Origin: Bog-756 sp963831535
GTDB taxonomy: Bacteria; Actinomycetota; Acidimicrobiia; Acidimicrobiales; RAAP-2
Direction of reading: 5' to 3'
Assembly (NCBI GenBank): GCA_963831535.1
Contig: CAWHQP010000007.1
Location: forward strand, 62,001 to 126,000
Length of the DNA stretch: 64,000 nt
Positions within the stretch are counted from its first letter, which is position 1. Each line of letters opens with the position of its first letter. The notes under the pieces are model-generated. The model worked only from the letters and a program-made list of their open reading frames with translations, did not search any database and was not told the DNA's origin. A program made the position numbers and the translations under genes. Of the stretch, positions 16,355 through 24,585 are shown one piece after another.

Positions 16355-16915
16355 CTACCTGAGGTCGGCGAACCGGGGCGCACCGTCCTCGAGGTCCAGC
16401 TCCGCGCCGTTCGCGGCGAAGCTGATGGCGTGGTACCAGCCGCACAGCATCAACAGATCGAGGAGCTCGTCATCGACGAGCACCGCGGTCAGGCGGGCCC
16501 ACAACGGGACCTCGATCCTCGAGGTGTCGTGGAGCGCGTCGGCCGCCTCGATCAGCACGCGGTCCCGTTCGTCGCTCCAGCAGGTGTCGCTCGCCGTGCC
16601 GTGGGTGAGGGAGGCGACCTGTTCACCGCTCAGCCCGACCCGTTCGGCAAAGTACGCCACGTGAACGCCCCACTCGTACTCGCAGCCACAGCGCGCACAC
16701 GTGCGATCGATGATGATCTCGCGATCCCGCATGGACAACGAGAGTCGCCGACTGAGCTCGTATGCTCCCCAGGGACCCATGGCCCCGGCCATGGCCAGGT
16801 TCCGCACGAACGTCCGAAAGAGCAGGATGGGCGGCACGCCCGGCGGCATCATCGCCTCGAGTCGCTCGGCAACCTCCCCGTGGTACGGCGGGGCAACGGG
16901 TTCAATTCTCGACAC
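16355..16915 (-). CDS. Carboxymuconolactone decarboxylase/AhpD-family protein
   Basis: A 186-residue all-helical AhpD/CMD family protein. The core is RDREIIIDRTCARCGCEYEWGVHVAYFAERVGLS, containing a CxxC-type redox pair with the following E and H as in AhpD-like peroxidase proteins. This piece sits near residues 62-96. It may work as a thiol peroxidase or as a hydrolase/decarboxylase of small ring compounds; the two are not separable by sequence here. It is divergent from an HxlR regulator, with an AT-rich operator region between them, so it may be a target of that regulator. Confidence 0.8.
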   Translation of the reverse strand: MSRIEPVAPPYHGEVAERLEAMMPPGVPPILLFRTFVRNLAMAGAMGPWGAYELSRRLSLSMRDREIIIDRTCARCGCEYEWGVHVAYFAERVGLSGEQVASLTHGTASDTCWSDERDRVLIEAADALHDTSRIEVPLWARLTAVLVDDELLDLLMLCGWYHAISFAANGAELDLEDGAPRFADLR

Positions 16916-16935
16916 GGTTCATCCTTTGCCTGTTT

Positions 16936-16970
16936 TGTTTTCCGAAACGTCCAGAAAACTGTAGAGTTTT
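16936..16970. promoter_or_regulatory. AT-rich paired palindromes between AhpD-like gene and HxlR regulator
   Basis: AAAACT-GTAG-AGTTTT (16955-16970) is a perfect 6-bp inverted repeat. GTTTTCCGAAAC just upstream has GTTT/AAAC arms. The whole 16926-16985 stretch is AT-rich in an otherwise very GC-rich sequence. It lies in the 92-bp divergent gap and is a likely HxlR operator and promoter region controlling both directions. Confidence 0.5.
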
Positions 16971-17007
16971 GGAAATCGAAACGCAAGGTCGAGGAGATGA
17001 CGCCAGG

Positions 17008-17424
17008 GTGTCCGACCAGTTCAGCCGGGTAACGCGAGCCGCCGTCCGGGGTTCGACGACGGGCCGGCCGCTCATGGCGGCCCTGGACCTGTTGGGCCGC
17101 CGGTGGGCGCTCCGCATCCTCTGGGAACTGCGTGGCGGACCGATCGGTGCAAGGGCACTACGGGACCGGTGTGACGGAATGTCGTCGAGCGTGCTGTACG
17201 ACCGACTGCGGGAGCTCAGCGACGCCGCGCTGATCACGCAGACCGACGGGGACGCCTACTCCCTCACGGAGACGGGAAGTGCGCTGGGCCGGGCGCTCAA
17301 GCCACTGGACGACTGGGCGGAGTCGTGGATGGGGCCGCATCCACGACGCCCGGAACCCCGGACATCGCGGGCCACGCCGCCCCGGTCCGACCTCCGAGGG
17401 AGGGCGAAGGTGGGCCCATGGTGA
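17008..17424 (+). CDS. HxlR-family transcriptional regulator
   Basis: A 138-residue winged-helix protein of the HxlR family. The core is ALDLLGRRWALRILWELRGGPIGARALRDRCDGMSSSVLYDRLRELSDAALI, with the W of the GRRW motif and the recognition-helix SSSVLYDRLREL. HxlR proteins are dimeric regulators, often redox or aldehyde responsive. I chose GTG 17008 with GAGGAG upstream (11 nt spacing); an ATG at 16997 is in another frame and soon stops. The end overlaps the next hydrolase gene. The palindromes upstream are candidate sites for autoregulation. Confidence 0.83.
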   Translation: MSDQFSRVTRAAVRGSTTGRPLMAALDLLGRRWALRILWELRGGPIGARALRDRCDGMSSSVLYDRLRELSDAALITQTDGDAYSLTETGSALGRALKPLDDWAESWMGPHPRRPEPRTSRATPPRSDLRGRAKVGPW

Positions 17425-18518
17425 TGGGCCGCCGGGAGGGTGTCTCCCGGTCGTCGTGGCCGATCGCCACCACCGACCTTGTGGGGCTGGCCGGGCAACT
17501 GACTCTCTCGCTCGGACGGGTCCCGTTCCGGAAACCATGGTCGGGGGATGGGAATCTCCCGCACAACCTGGCCGTGGCCGTCACCCGGGAGACCATCCGG
17601 TCGTTCATGGGGTACCTCACCTCCCTGCCCATCCAGGAGTTCCGCTCGATCGAGTTGGTCCTCGACGACCTGTCGGGGGCGGCCCTGACGCCCGTGGTCC
17701 GGTCGCTCGACGTCGACCAGAAGGCCGAGAGCGTGTCCGGGGTCCCCGGCATCTGGTACCGGCCCCGGGGTGCACCGGCGGTGGGCACCGTGCTCTACCT
17801 GCACGGTGGGGGCTACGTGGGCACCTCTCCCCGGATGTACGCGGTGTTCGCCGCCTGGCTGTCCCGTCGGACCGGCTGTGACATCTTCGTGGCTGACCTG
17901 CGCCTGGCGCCCGAGTTCCCCTTCCCTGCCGGGCTCGAGGATGCCGTGCTGGTGATGGAGGGCCTGCTGTCCGGGGGCACCGACCCGGCCCGGCTGTTCG
18001 TGGCCGGCGATTCCAGCGGCGGGGGACTGGTGGCGTCCCTCATGTACTCCATGAACCGCACCGGCCACCGACCCATCGGTGGGGTGATGCTCTTCTCACC
18101 GGAGCTGGACCTCCTGCTCGACGAGCCGTCGGTCTCCGACAACGCCGATCGTGACATCCTGCCCTGGAACATACCCACGACCGCCTACCTGCACGGCCGG
18201 GATCCCGGATCCGCGCCCGTGTCCGGCGTCAACCAAGACGTGGCCGGCTGGCCCCCCACCTTCGTCTCGTTCGGGGGAGACGAGATGTTCCGGGACGCCA
18301 TCCGTATTTTCGTGGCCCACCTCGAAGGGGCCGGGGTCACCACCACCGCCATCGAGGAGCCGGGCATGTTCCACGTGTTCCCCATCCTCATGCCGTGGGC
18401 CGAAGGGAGCCGGCGGACCTACCGGGCGGTGGGCGAGTTCGTCCGGGCCCACCTGCCCGACGCCGAGCCCGGGCATCAGTCGGTGGGCGTTGACGACCTT
18501 CCGGACGCGGTCACGTAG
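17418..18518 (+). CDS. Alpha/beta hydrolase, hormone-sensitive-lipase-like esterase
   Basis: A 366-residue alpha/beta hydrolase of the HSL group. It has the oxyanion motif HGGGYVGTS (about residue 128), the nucleophile GDSSGGG (about 196), an acid in GGDEMFRD (about 287) and a histidine in MFHVFPIL (about 318). A 90-residue N-terminal cap precedes the fold. It should hydrolyse carboxyl esters of small or lipid alcohols. The start (ATG 17418) overlaps the HxlR stop by 7 nt, so both are one operon. Steryl or acyl ester cleavage would suit the neighbourhood, but the substrate is unknown. Confidence 0.85.
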   Translation: MVMGRREGVSRSSWPIATTDLVGLAGQLTLSLGRVPFRKPWSGDGNLPHNLAVAVTRETIRSFMGYLTSLPIQEFRSIELVLDDLSGAALTPVVRSLDVDQKAESVSGVPGIWYRPRGAPAVGTVLYLHGGGYVGTSPRMYAVFAAWLSRRTGCDIFVADLRLAPEFPFPAGLEDAVLVMEGLLSGGTDPARLFVAGDSSGGGLVASLMYSMNRTGHRPIGGVMLFSPELDLLLDEPSVSDNADRDILPWNIPTTAYLHGRDPGSAPVSGVNQDVAGWPPTFVSFGGDEMFRDAIRIFVAHLEGAGVTTTAIEEPGMFHVFPILMPWAEGSRRTYRAVGEFVRAHLPDAEPGHQSVGVDDLPDAVT

Positions 18519-18769
18519 GCGACCACGGCGGAGGCGGTCAGCAGTGAACCGGCAGCCTGCAGCGACCGGTCCAGGCCGTGTGCGAAGGATCCGTAGGCCG
18601 CCGAGTCCACCGTGTCGATGCTCTCCTGGATGCTGGCACTGCCCTTCCCCACCTCGGTGGAGACGGCCCGCGTGCCCAGTTCCGTCCCTGCTTCGGTTCT
18701 CCACCGACCCAGTACGGTCGTCGGACCGGGGCATCGGTGGACCGGGTCGGTGCCGGAGGGATCCGCCAT
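18476..18769 (-). pseudogene. Possible C-terminal remnant of an MFS transporter
   Basis: A 97-residue open frame inside the 318-bp gap between the esterase and the VOC gene, overlapping the esterase end. The stretch VGKGSASIQESIDTVDSAAYGSF followed by LDRSLQAAGSLLTASAVVAYVTASG recalls the last membrane helix and cytoplasmic end of DHA2-type multidrug transporters. The N-terminal 40 residues are not protein-like and no transporter body is upstream, so this is probably a leftover. The call rests on a weak resemblance; chance coding in GC-rich DNA is possible. Confidence 0.3.
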
Positions 18770-18836
18770 CCGCCGACGCCGCCCCAGGGCGCGGTCCGGT
18801 GTGCCATCCTCGTGGCTCTAACCAGGAGGGAGCTCC

Positions 18837-19277
18837 ATGACACTGTCCTTCTCGCACCTCGGGATCTGCGTCTCCGACCTCGAGCGCTCGATGCGCTTCT
18901 ATGTCGAGGGCCTGGGCTTCGAGCCGATGGCGTCCCACCAGATCGGGGACGAATTCGGAACCCTGATGGAGGTGGACGGCGTGGAGCTCGAGTCCCGCAT
19001 GCTGGCCAGGGACGGTGTGACCATCGAGCTGCTGGGCTACCGGTCGCCGGGCACCACCGGGGACGGTTCTCGCCGGCCCATGAACCAGCTGGGCCTCACC
19101 CATCTCTCCTTCCGGGTCGACGACGTCGACGGGCTGGCCGCTACCATCGAGGCCCTGGGGGGCACGGTGGTACCCACCACCCGCACAACCTTCGACCTGC
19201 CCGGCTCCCGCTTGGACTTCCTCTACTGCACGGACCCCGACGGCGTGCGCATCGAGCTGATGCGACTCCCGGGCTGA
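18837..19277 (+). CDS. VOC superfamily (glyoxalase/dioxygenase fold) protein
   Basis: A 146-residue two-module VOC protein. Module one begins FSHLGICVSDLERSMRFYVEGLGFE and module two LTHLSFRVDDVDGLAATIEALGG. The likely metal ligands are H7 or so in the first strand, E in VTIELLGY, H in LTHLSF, and E in VRIELMRL. Methylmalonyl-CoA epimerase, glyoxalase I and ring-cleavage dioxygenases share this fold, and I cannot choose between them. AGGAGG lies just before the ATG. The gene stands apart from the esterase operon. Confidence 0.8.
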   Translation: MTLSFSHLGICVSDLERSMRFYVEGLGFEPMASHQIGDEFGTLMEVDGVELESRMLARDGVTIELLGYRSPGTTGDGSRRPMNQLGLTHLSFRVDDVDGLAATIEALGGTVVPTTRTTFDLPGSRLDFLYCTDPDGVRIELMRLPG

Positions 19278-19312
19278 CCCTCTGGTCCGGCCCCGTCCGA
19301 TACCGTGATGCC

Positions 19313-19666
19313 GTGATCTCCGACTCCACCCCCGTAACCGACATCGACCCGGCGGGCGCCGTGGCCCTCCTCGACGCCGGGGCCCTCCTCCTCGACGTCC
19401 GGGAGGAGGACGAGTGGAACGCCGGCCATGCGCCCCAGGCGGTCCATGTGGCCATGGGCTCGGTGTCCGACCGCCTCGACGAGATCCCCTCCGACCGGAC
19501 GGTGGTGTGCATCTGCCGGGTCGGCGGACGTTCCGGTGCGGTCGCCACCGCCCTGGCCGGGGCGGGCTATGACGTGCGCAACGTGGATGGCGGCATGCTG
19601 GCCTGGGAATCGGCCGGCTATGCCGTGGTCGGTGAGACCGGTGAGGGTCCGGGCCGGGTCATCTGA
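19313..19666 (+). CDS. Rhodanese-like domain protein
   Basis: A 117-residue single rhodanese domain. It has LLDVREEDEWNAGHAPQAVHVAMG, the active-site loop CICRVGGRSG with the catalytic cysteine, and VRNVDGGMLAWESAGY. It would carry a persulfide sulfur in the cytosol, possibly for sulfur relay or detoxification. The start is GTG 19313. TACCGT (19301-19306) lies 6 nt upstream and there is no Shine-Dalgarno, so the mRNA is likely leaderless. Confidence 0.88.
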   Translation: MISDSTPVTDIDPAGAVALLDAGALLLDVREEDEWNAGHAPQAVHVAMGSVSDRLDEIPSDRTVVCICRVGGRSGAVATALAGAGYDVRNVDGGMLAWESAGYAVVGETGEGPGRVI

Positions 19667-19690
19667 ACCCTGCCCGTAGTACGTCGGCCG

Positions 19691-20032
19691 ATGACCGTCT
19701 ATCTCGATGACTGGCGCCAGCCCGCACGTCTGGGCCCGGTGGACGATCGTTGGTCTCATCTGGTGGCCGACACCGACGATGAGCTCCACGCCTTCGCGGC
19801 CCTCCTCGGCATGCGCCGTGAGTGGTTCCAGCACAAAGAGGGTCGACCGCACCAGGCCCACTACGACGTGCCCGACCGGGCCCGACAGCAGGCCCTGGAC
19901 CTCGGCGCCGTGCCGGTCACCTGGCGCGAGGTGGGCAGGATGATGCGACGGCGGCGCGTCAGTGTGGCGACCCGGAGCAGTGCGGCCCCGACCGGTCACG
20001 ACCGGCCGGGCCACCGGACCCGGCCGGCGTGA
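19691..20032 (+). CDS. DUF4031 domain protein
   Basis: A 113-residue protein whose first 85 residues fit DUF4031: MTVYLDDWRQPA, RWSHLVADTDDELHAFAALLGMRREWFQ, HYDVPDRARQQALDLGAVPVTW. The function is unknown; the pattern of conserved W, H and D residues suggests a small enzyme or nucleotide-binding fold. The last 30 residues are basic and low complexity. It follows the rhodanese gene by 24 bp and precedes the thiolase-like gene by 16 bp, so it may share a transcript with either. Confidence 0.75.
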   Translation: MTVYLDDWRQPARLGPVDDRWSHLVADTDDELHAFAALLGMRREWFQHKEGRPHQAHYDVPDRARQQALDLGAVPVTWREVGRMMRRRRVSVATRSSAAPTGHDRPGHRTRPA

Positions 20033-20048
20033 GCGCGGTGGGTTGAGC

Positions 20049-21527
20049 GTGGGACAGCCGGACGCCGGATCACTCGACCCCCGGACCCCGGTACTGGTCG
20101 GGGTGGGGGCGGCTTCGGCCGACGCCGAGGCCGCCGAATCGATGGTCCTGGCCCTGGAGGCGGCGGCCACCGACGCGGGATCGGCCCGGCTGCTCGGCCG
20201 GATCGACGACATCGCCGTGCCCCAGGGAAACTGGACCTACCCCGACCCGGCCCGGTTGGTGGCCGACCGTGTGGGCGCCTCCCGGGCCCGCACCTGCCTG
20301 GTGGAGTTGGGTATCCCCCAGCAGGGCCTGATCAACGAGGCGCTGGCCGCCATCGCCTCGGGATCGTCGGACGTGGTGGCGGTGGTGGGCGGGGAGTCCA
20401 GACGGTGGGAACGGGACCGACACCGAGCCGGCCTCCCCGCTACGGAGACCGGACAGCCCGGGGTGGTGCCCGACGTCACCCGTCGACGCCAGGGCGAGCT
20501 GATGGAACCGGTGGAGGTGGTCCACCGGCTGTGGGACCCCGTCCAGCAGTACGCCATGATCGAGAACGCCCTCCGGGCCGCCGAGGGCCTCACGCTCGAC
20601 GACCACCGTGCCGAGGTGGCCGAGCTGTGGGCCCGTTTCAATCGGGTGGCCCGCACCAATCCGAACGCCGCGTTTCCGGCGCCGATGGAGGCCGATGAGA
20701 TCGCCACGGCATCGCCGTCCAACCGACCGTTGGCCTTCCCCTACAACAAGTGGCACTCCACCCAGTGGACGGTCAACCAGGCGGCGGCGTTGCTCTTCTG
20801 CTCCGTGGCCACAGCCAGGTCGCTCGGGGTGCCCACCGAGCGGTGGGTGTTCCCGAGGGTGGCCCTCGAGTCCGGTCACGCCGTCTCGCTGCTTCGCCGC
20901 TCGGCCCCCCAGACGTGGCCGGCCATGGAGGTACTGGGGGGCGCGGCCGCCCGACGTCTCGGCCACCCGGTGGGGGAGGCGGAGTTCGTCGAGCTCTACA
21001 GTTGCTTTCCGGCTGCGGTCCGGGTGCAGCAGCGGACTCTGGGACTGGAGCCGTCCTCCACGCCCACCCTGACCGGGGGGATGGCCTTCGCCGGCGGCCC
21101 GTTCAACAATTTCGTCTTCCAGTCGATGGTCACCATGGCCGCGGCGCTCCGGGACCGGACCGGCTCGCTCGGTGTGGTCACCACGGTGAGCGGGCTCCTC
21201 ACCAAACCGGGCATCGGCGTATGGTCCTGCTCGCCCGACGGCCGGGCACCCCTCGTGGGGGACCTCGGCGAGGAGGCGGCCGCGGCCACCGGGGTCATCG
21301 ACGTCGTGGATACGCTGGGGGGCTACACCGGTGGGGCCACCGTGGCCACCTACACGGTGACCTACGAGGGCATGGTCCCCACCCGCACCGTGGCCGTGTG
21401 CGACACCGACGACGGGCGCCGGTGCGTGGCGGTGACCGAGGACATCGCGCTGGCGGCCCACGCGGTGGGCACGGAGCTGATCGGGTCCCGGGTACGCCTC
21501 GACGGTGGCGGTCTGACGCTCCTGTGA
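20049..21527 (+). CDS. Thiolase-like protein (type 1) without the catalytic cysteine
   Basis: A 492-residue thiolase-fold protein with VLVGVGAASAD at the start, ALAAIASGSSDVVAVVGGESRRW in the place of the thiolase nucleophile helix, and a late ELYSCFPAAVRVQQ and TLTGGMAFAGGPFNNFVFQ. These correspond to the NEAF and GHP regions, but the CxS nucleophile is replaced by GIPQQG. The extra C-terminal domain (VVDTLGGYTGGATVATYTV) is typical of thiolase-like type 1 proteins, which are found beside lipid catabolic genes. The true role is unclear; acyl-CoA binding or SCP2-linked chemistry is likely. TTG 20043 is an alternative start. Confidence 0.75.
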   Translation: MGQPDAGSLDPRTPVLVGVGAASADAEAAESMVLALEAAATDAGSARLLGRIDDIAVPQGNWTYPDPARLVADRVGASRARTCLVELGIPQQGLINEALAAIASGSSDVVAVVGGESRRWERDRHRAGLPATETGQPGVVPDVTRRRQGELMEPVEVVHRLWDPVQQYAMIENALRAAEGLTLDDHRAEVAELWARFNRVARTNPNAAFPAPMEADEIATASPSNRPLAFPYNKWHSTQWTVNQAAALLFCSVATARSLGVPTERWVFPRVALESGHAVSLLRRSAPQTWPAMEVLGGAAARRLGHPVGEAEFVELYSCFPAAVRVQQRTLGLEPSSTPTLTGGMAFAGGPFNNFVFQSMVTMAAALRDRTGSLGVVTTVSGLLTKPGIGVWSCSPDGRAPLVGDLGEEAAAATGVIDVVDTLGGYTGGATVATYTVTYEGMVPTRTVAVCDTDDGRRCVAVTEDIALAAHAVGTELIGSRVRLDGGGLTLL

Positions 21528-21642
21528 ATGCCCGGCGGCCCGCCGCCCGACGGCCCGCCGCCGCGCCCCACCGGGTCGACGGCGCCGTCCGGGGGTGTCG
21601 CAACGGTCGGACCCGGCGGTACGGTGGAGTGGGGTTGATGAC

Positions 21643-23403
21643 GTGGGGCGCACCAGACAGGGACGGGTGATGGCAGTGGCGGCGCTGACCACGATGGCCG
21701 CGGCCCTGTCCCTGGTGGGTCCGACGGGTTCCGCCTCGGCCGGCACACCGGTCCCCGGGGCGGCGAACTGCCCGATGTTCCCGGCCGACAACGTGTGGAA
21801 CACCGACATCTCGGGCCTTCCGGTGGACCCCCACAGCGCGGCGTGGATGGCCAGCATGGACAGTGCGTCCACCAACCTGCACCCGGACTTCGGGCCGTCC
21901 GGTGACCCGTCGGTGCCGTACGGCATCCCCTACACCGTGGTCTCTCCATCCCACACGCTGGTCAGCCCCTCGTTCACCTACGTATCGGAAAGTGACCCCG
22001 GCCCCTACCCCTTCGGGGCCGATACGCCGATCGAGGGAGGGGCCCAGTCCACGGGCGACCGCCACGCCATCATGGTCAACCCGTCCACCTGCACCCTCTA
22101 CGAACTCGACGACGCCTACTTCAGCCCGTCCGGCTCGACGGCGGTTTCCGGGGCCATCTGGAACCTCAACTCCAATGCGCTGCGGCCGGCCGGGTGGACG
22201 TCGGCCGACGCCGCCGGCCTGCCCATCCTTCCCGGTCTGGTGCGCTACGACGAAGTGCTGTCGGGGTCGATCACCCACGCCATCCGGATGACGGCCGAGG
22301 TGACCGACACCTCGTATCTCTGGCCCGCCCGCCACGAGGCCGGCAGCGCCGACAACCCCGACCTCCCGCCGATGGGAGCGCGCTTCCGGCTCAAGGCCGA
22401 CTTTGATGTGGCCTCGTTCTCACCTCAGGCCCAGGTGGTCCTCCGCGCCATGCAGCAGTACGGACTGATCGTTGCCGACAACGGCTCCAACTGGTACTTC
22501 GGTGGCACCGCCGACTCCAACTGGCCGCTGTCCCTGGTCGACGAGTTGAAGCAGGTCCCGGCCAGCGCCTTCGAAGCGGTCGATGAGTCGTCGCTGATGG
22601 TAAGTCCCGACTCCGGGCAGGCCTATCAGACCGGAGGTCAGGTCCAGTGTTCTCCTGGATCGGGCTACCGCCTGGCCGCCGCCGACGGCGGGGTCTTCTC
22701 GTTCTGTGAGCCCTTCTACGGTTCCATGGGGGGCACGCACCTCAATCAGCCCATCGTGGGCATGGCCGCCACCCCCGACGGCGGGGGCTACTGGCTGGTG
22801 GCCTCGGACGGAGGGATCTTCAGCTTCGGCGACGCCACCTTCCACGGGTCCACCGGCAACATCCACCTCAACCAGCCCATCGTGGGCATGGCCGCCACCC
22901 CTGACGGAAAGGGCTACTGGTTGGTGGCCTCCGACGGTGGGATCTTCGGTTTCGGCGACGCCACCTTCCACGGGTCCACCGGCAACATCCACCTGAACCA
23001 GCCCATCGTGGGCATGGCCGCCACGGCCGACGGTCAGGGCTACTGGCTGGTGGCCTCCGACGGTGGGATCTTCAGCTTCGGCGACGCCACCTTCCACGGG
23101 TCCACCGGCAACATCCACCTGAACCAGCCCATCGTGGGCATGGCCGCCACGGCCGACGGTCAGGGCTACTGGCTGGTGGCCGCGGACGGGGGGATCTTCA
23201 GCTTCGGCGACGCCACCTTCCACGGGTCCACCGGCAACATCCACCTCAATCAGCCCATCGTGGGCATGGCCGCCACGGCCGACGGTCAGGGGTACTGGCT
23301 GGTGGCCGCGGACGGCGGGATTTTCAGCTTCGGTGACGCCCCCTATGAGGGATCGATGGGCGCGGTCCGCCTCACCGCCCCGGTGGTCTCACTGGCCGGC
23401 TGA
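21643..23403 (+). CDS. Secreted protein with six 42-residue repeats
   Basis: A 586-residue exported protein. The N-terminus MGRTRQGR, a hydrophobic stretch and GSASAG form a signal peptide cut near residue 28. Residues 30-330 are a domain I do not recognise, beginning NCPMFPADNVWNTDIS. Residues 341-586 are six tandem repeats of 41-42 residues built on GYWLVASDGGIFSFGDA, ...GSTGNIHLNQPIVGMAAT. The repeats suggest a six-bladed propeller-like or beta-solenoid module for binding at the cell surface. Such repeats are frequent in Acidimicrobiia. GTG 21643 is chosen so the signal peptide is complete; TACGGT 21620-21625 may be the -10. Confidence 0.8.
   Translation: MGRTRQGRVMAVAALTTMAAALSLVGPTGSASAGTPVPGAANCPMFPADNVWNTDISGLPVDPHSAAWMASMDSASTNLHPDFGPSGDPSVPYGIPYTVVSPSHTLVSPSFTYVSESDPGPYPFGADTPIEGGAQSTGDRHAIMVNPSTCTLYELDDAYFSPSGSTAVSGAIWNLNSNALRPAGWTSADAAGLPILPGLVRYDEVLSGSITHAIRMTAEVTDTSYLWPARHEAGSADNPDLPPMGARFRLKADFDVASFSPQAQVVLRAMQQYGLIVADNGSNWYFGGTADSNWPLSLVDELKQVPASAFEAVDESSLMVSPDSGQAYQTGGQVQCSPGSGYRLAAADGGVFSFCEPFYGSMGGTHLNQPIVGMAATPDGGGYWLVASDGGIFSFGDATFHGSTGNIHLNQPIVGMAATPDGKGYWLVASDGGIFGFGDATFHGSTGNIHLNQPIVGMAATADGQGYWLVASDGGIFSFGDATFHGSTGNIHLNQPIVGMAATADGQGYWLVAADGGIFSFGDATFHGSTGNIHLNQPIVGMAATADGQGYWLVAADGGIFSFGDAPYEGSMGAVRLTAPVVSLAG
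22663..23403 (+). repeat. Tandem coding repeat, about 126-bp period
   Basis: Units start at 22663 (123 bp, divergent), 22786, 22912, 23038, 23164 and 23290 (114 bp, divergent). The four middle units are nearly identical in DNA, differing at scattered synonymous bases and a few residues (for example S/G in FSFGD, S/A in VASDGG). Near identity points to recent amplification or gene conversion. Confidence 0.92.
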
Positions 23404-23549
23404 CGGCGGGCCCCGGGCCGGGTCAGGGGAACGGTGCAGGAATCCCGTCTCACCACCGATCCGGGAGGTAGCGTCTTTCTTGCGATCGACGGCGAGGTGT
23501 GGGCGTTCCCTCGGTGCCGAAACCGACGGAGTCAACGATGGGAGCAACC

Positions 23550-24122
23550 ATGAGGGCCCGACCATGGATGGCCGGAGTGCTGGTGATGGCGGGAGCGCTG
23601 GCCCTGACGGCCTGTTCGAGTTCGTCGACTACGGCTACCACAACCAGCGGGGCCACGGGCAGCGGAACGACCGGCACCGTCCCTTCCTCCACGACTACGT
23701 CCGGTGCACCGTCGACCACGTCGGCGGCGTCAGCCCAAGCAGCCAACGTGCCGGTCACCGACCAGGTGCGGTCCGAGCTGGTGGCGGCGGCGGCGGCGCT
23801 CCAGAACATCCCGGTGGCCCAGTTCAGTGGCCTGGCCCCGGGCCTGACCTACTACGGGCTGGACAAGACCACCGGCATCTACTGGGCCGGGGCCCGATTG
23901 GTGGCGGCGCCATCCGCGGATCCCTCCAATCCCACCCAGGCCCAGGTGTCCACCCAGGACGAGGGCTCCTACTACGTGTTCCAGAAGCCGTCCGGCGGTT
24001 CGTGGACGGCGTACGCCGACGGCAACACCGGTCCCGGCACCCCCTGCCCGGTGGCGATACCGCCAGCCGTCCTCCAGGTGTGGGGCTGGCCCGCCGACAG
24101 CTGCCGGCCGAGCGGCATCTGA
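23550..24122 (+). CDS. Putative lipoprotein
   Basis: A 190-residue protein with a lipoprotein signal: MRARPWMAGVLVMAGALALTAC, with the lipobox LTAC at residues 19-22. A threonine/serine-rich linker of about 45 residues follows, then a 120-residue folded domain containing LTYYGLDKTTGIYWAGARL and GSYYVFQKPSGGSWTAY. It has two late cysteines (GTPCPVAI and DSCRPSGI) that may form a disulfide. No known family is evident. It is anchored outside the membrane. The start 23550 has GGGAG 5 nt before it; ATG 23538 is a weaker alternative. Confidence 0.75.
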   Translation: MRARPWMAGVLVMAGALALTACSSSSTTATTTSGATGSGTTGTVPSSTTTSGAPSTTSAASAQAANVPVTDQVRSELVAAAAALQNIPVAQFSGLAPGLTYYGLDKTTGIYWAGARLVAAPSADPSNPTQAQVSTQDEGSYYVFQKPSGGSWTAYADGNTGPGTPCPVAIPPAVLQVWGWPADSCRPSGI

Positions 24123-24144
24123 TCGGAGGTCCGGACCCGTCGGG

Positions 24145-24498
24145 TCAGTCGATGCCCGGCGACGGGGGCGACGACGGCGGGGGATCGGTGCCGGGCACCC
24201 CGTCGTCCATGATGTGCTCGGTCCACTCGGTGCCCGACCAGTAACGGTGTTCGTGCCTGACGAACGGGTCCCGCAACCAACCCGCCGGAACCCCCGTGGC
24301 GGGGCCGCCACCACCGGGGACTGAGGGCGGGGGGCGTCCGGCCGGGCCTCTGGGGTCCGTCCCGGTGAAGCGGCTCGGGCCCCCCGGGCCCCCCGGGCCC
24401 CGCTGGGGCCCCCGTCGGCGCTGAGAGGAGAGGTACCGCATCAGGAACATGCCACCGAAGATCACGACCGGGATCCATGAGGCGTGTCCGTACTGCAT
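24145..24498 (-). CDS. Membrane-anchored DUF2510 protein
   Basis: A 117-residue protein with one N-terminal membrane segment (WIPVVIFGGMFLMRYL), a basic/proline-glycine linker, and a DUF2510 module near residues 70-98: AGWLRDPFVRHEHRYWSGTEWTEHI. DUF2510 is a small W-rich motif common in actinobacterial membrane proteins of unknown function. The start at 24498 is chosen because TACACT (24510-24505) lies 6 nt upstream with no ribosome site. The linker DNA at 24373-24415 is an extreme G/C run. Confidence 0.7.
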   Translation of the reverse strand: MQYGHASWIPVVIFGGMFLMRYLSSQRRRGPQRGPGGPGGPSRFTGTDPRGPAGRPPPSVPGGGGPATGVPAGWLRDPFVRHEHRYWSGTEWTEHIMDDGVPGTDPPPSSPPSPGID

Positions 24499-24585
24499 GC
24501 ATGCAGTGTATGGCGACCGGCCCACGGCCGGCCGTCGGCCCTGGCCCCGCCGGGGTGGACGGCCAGGTCCGGTGGGGGTGGACGG

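Noticed and set aside
24373..24415. Strong GC hairpin as a terminator
   Set aside because: It lies inside the proline/glycine linker of the DUF2510 gene and is a codon-bias effect.
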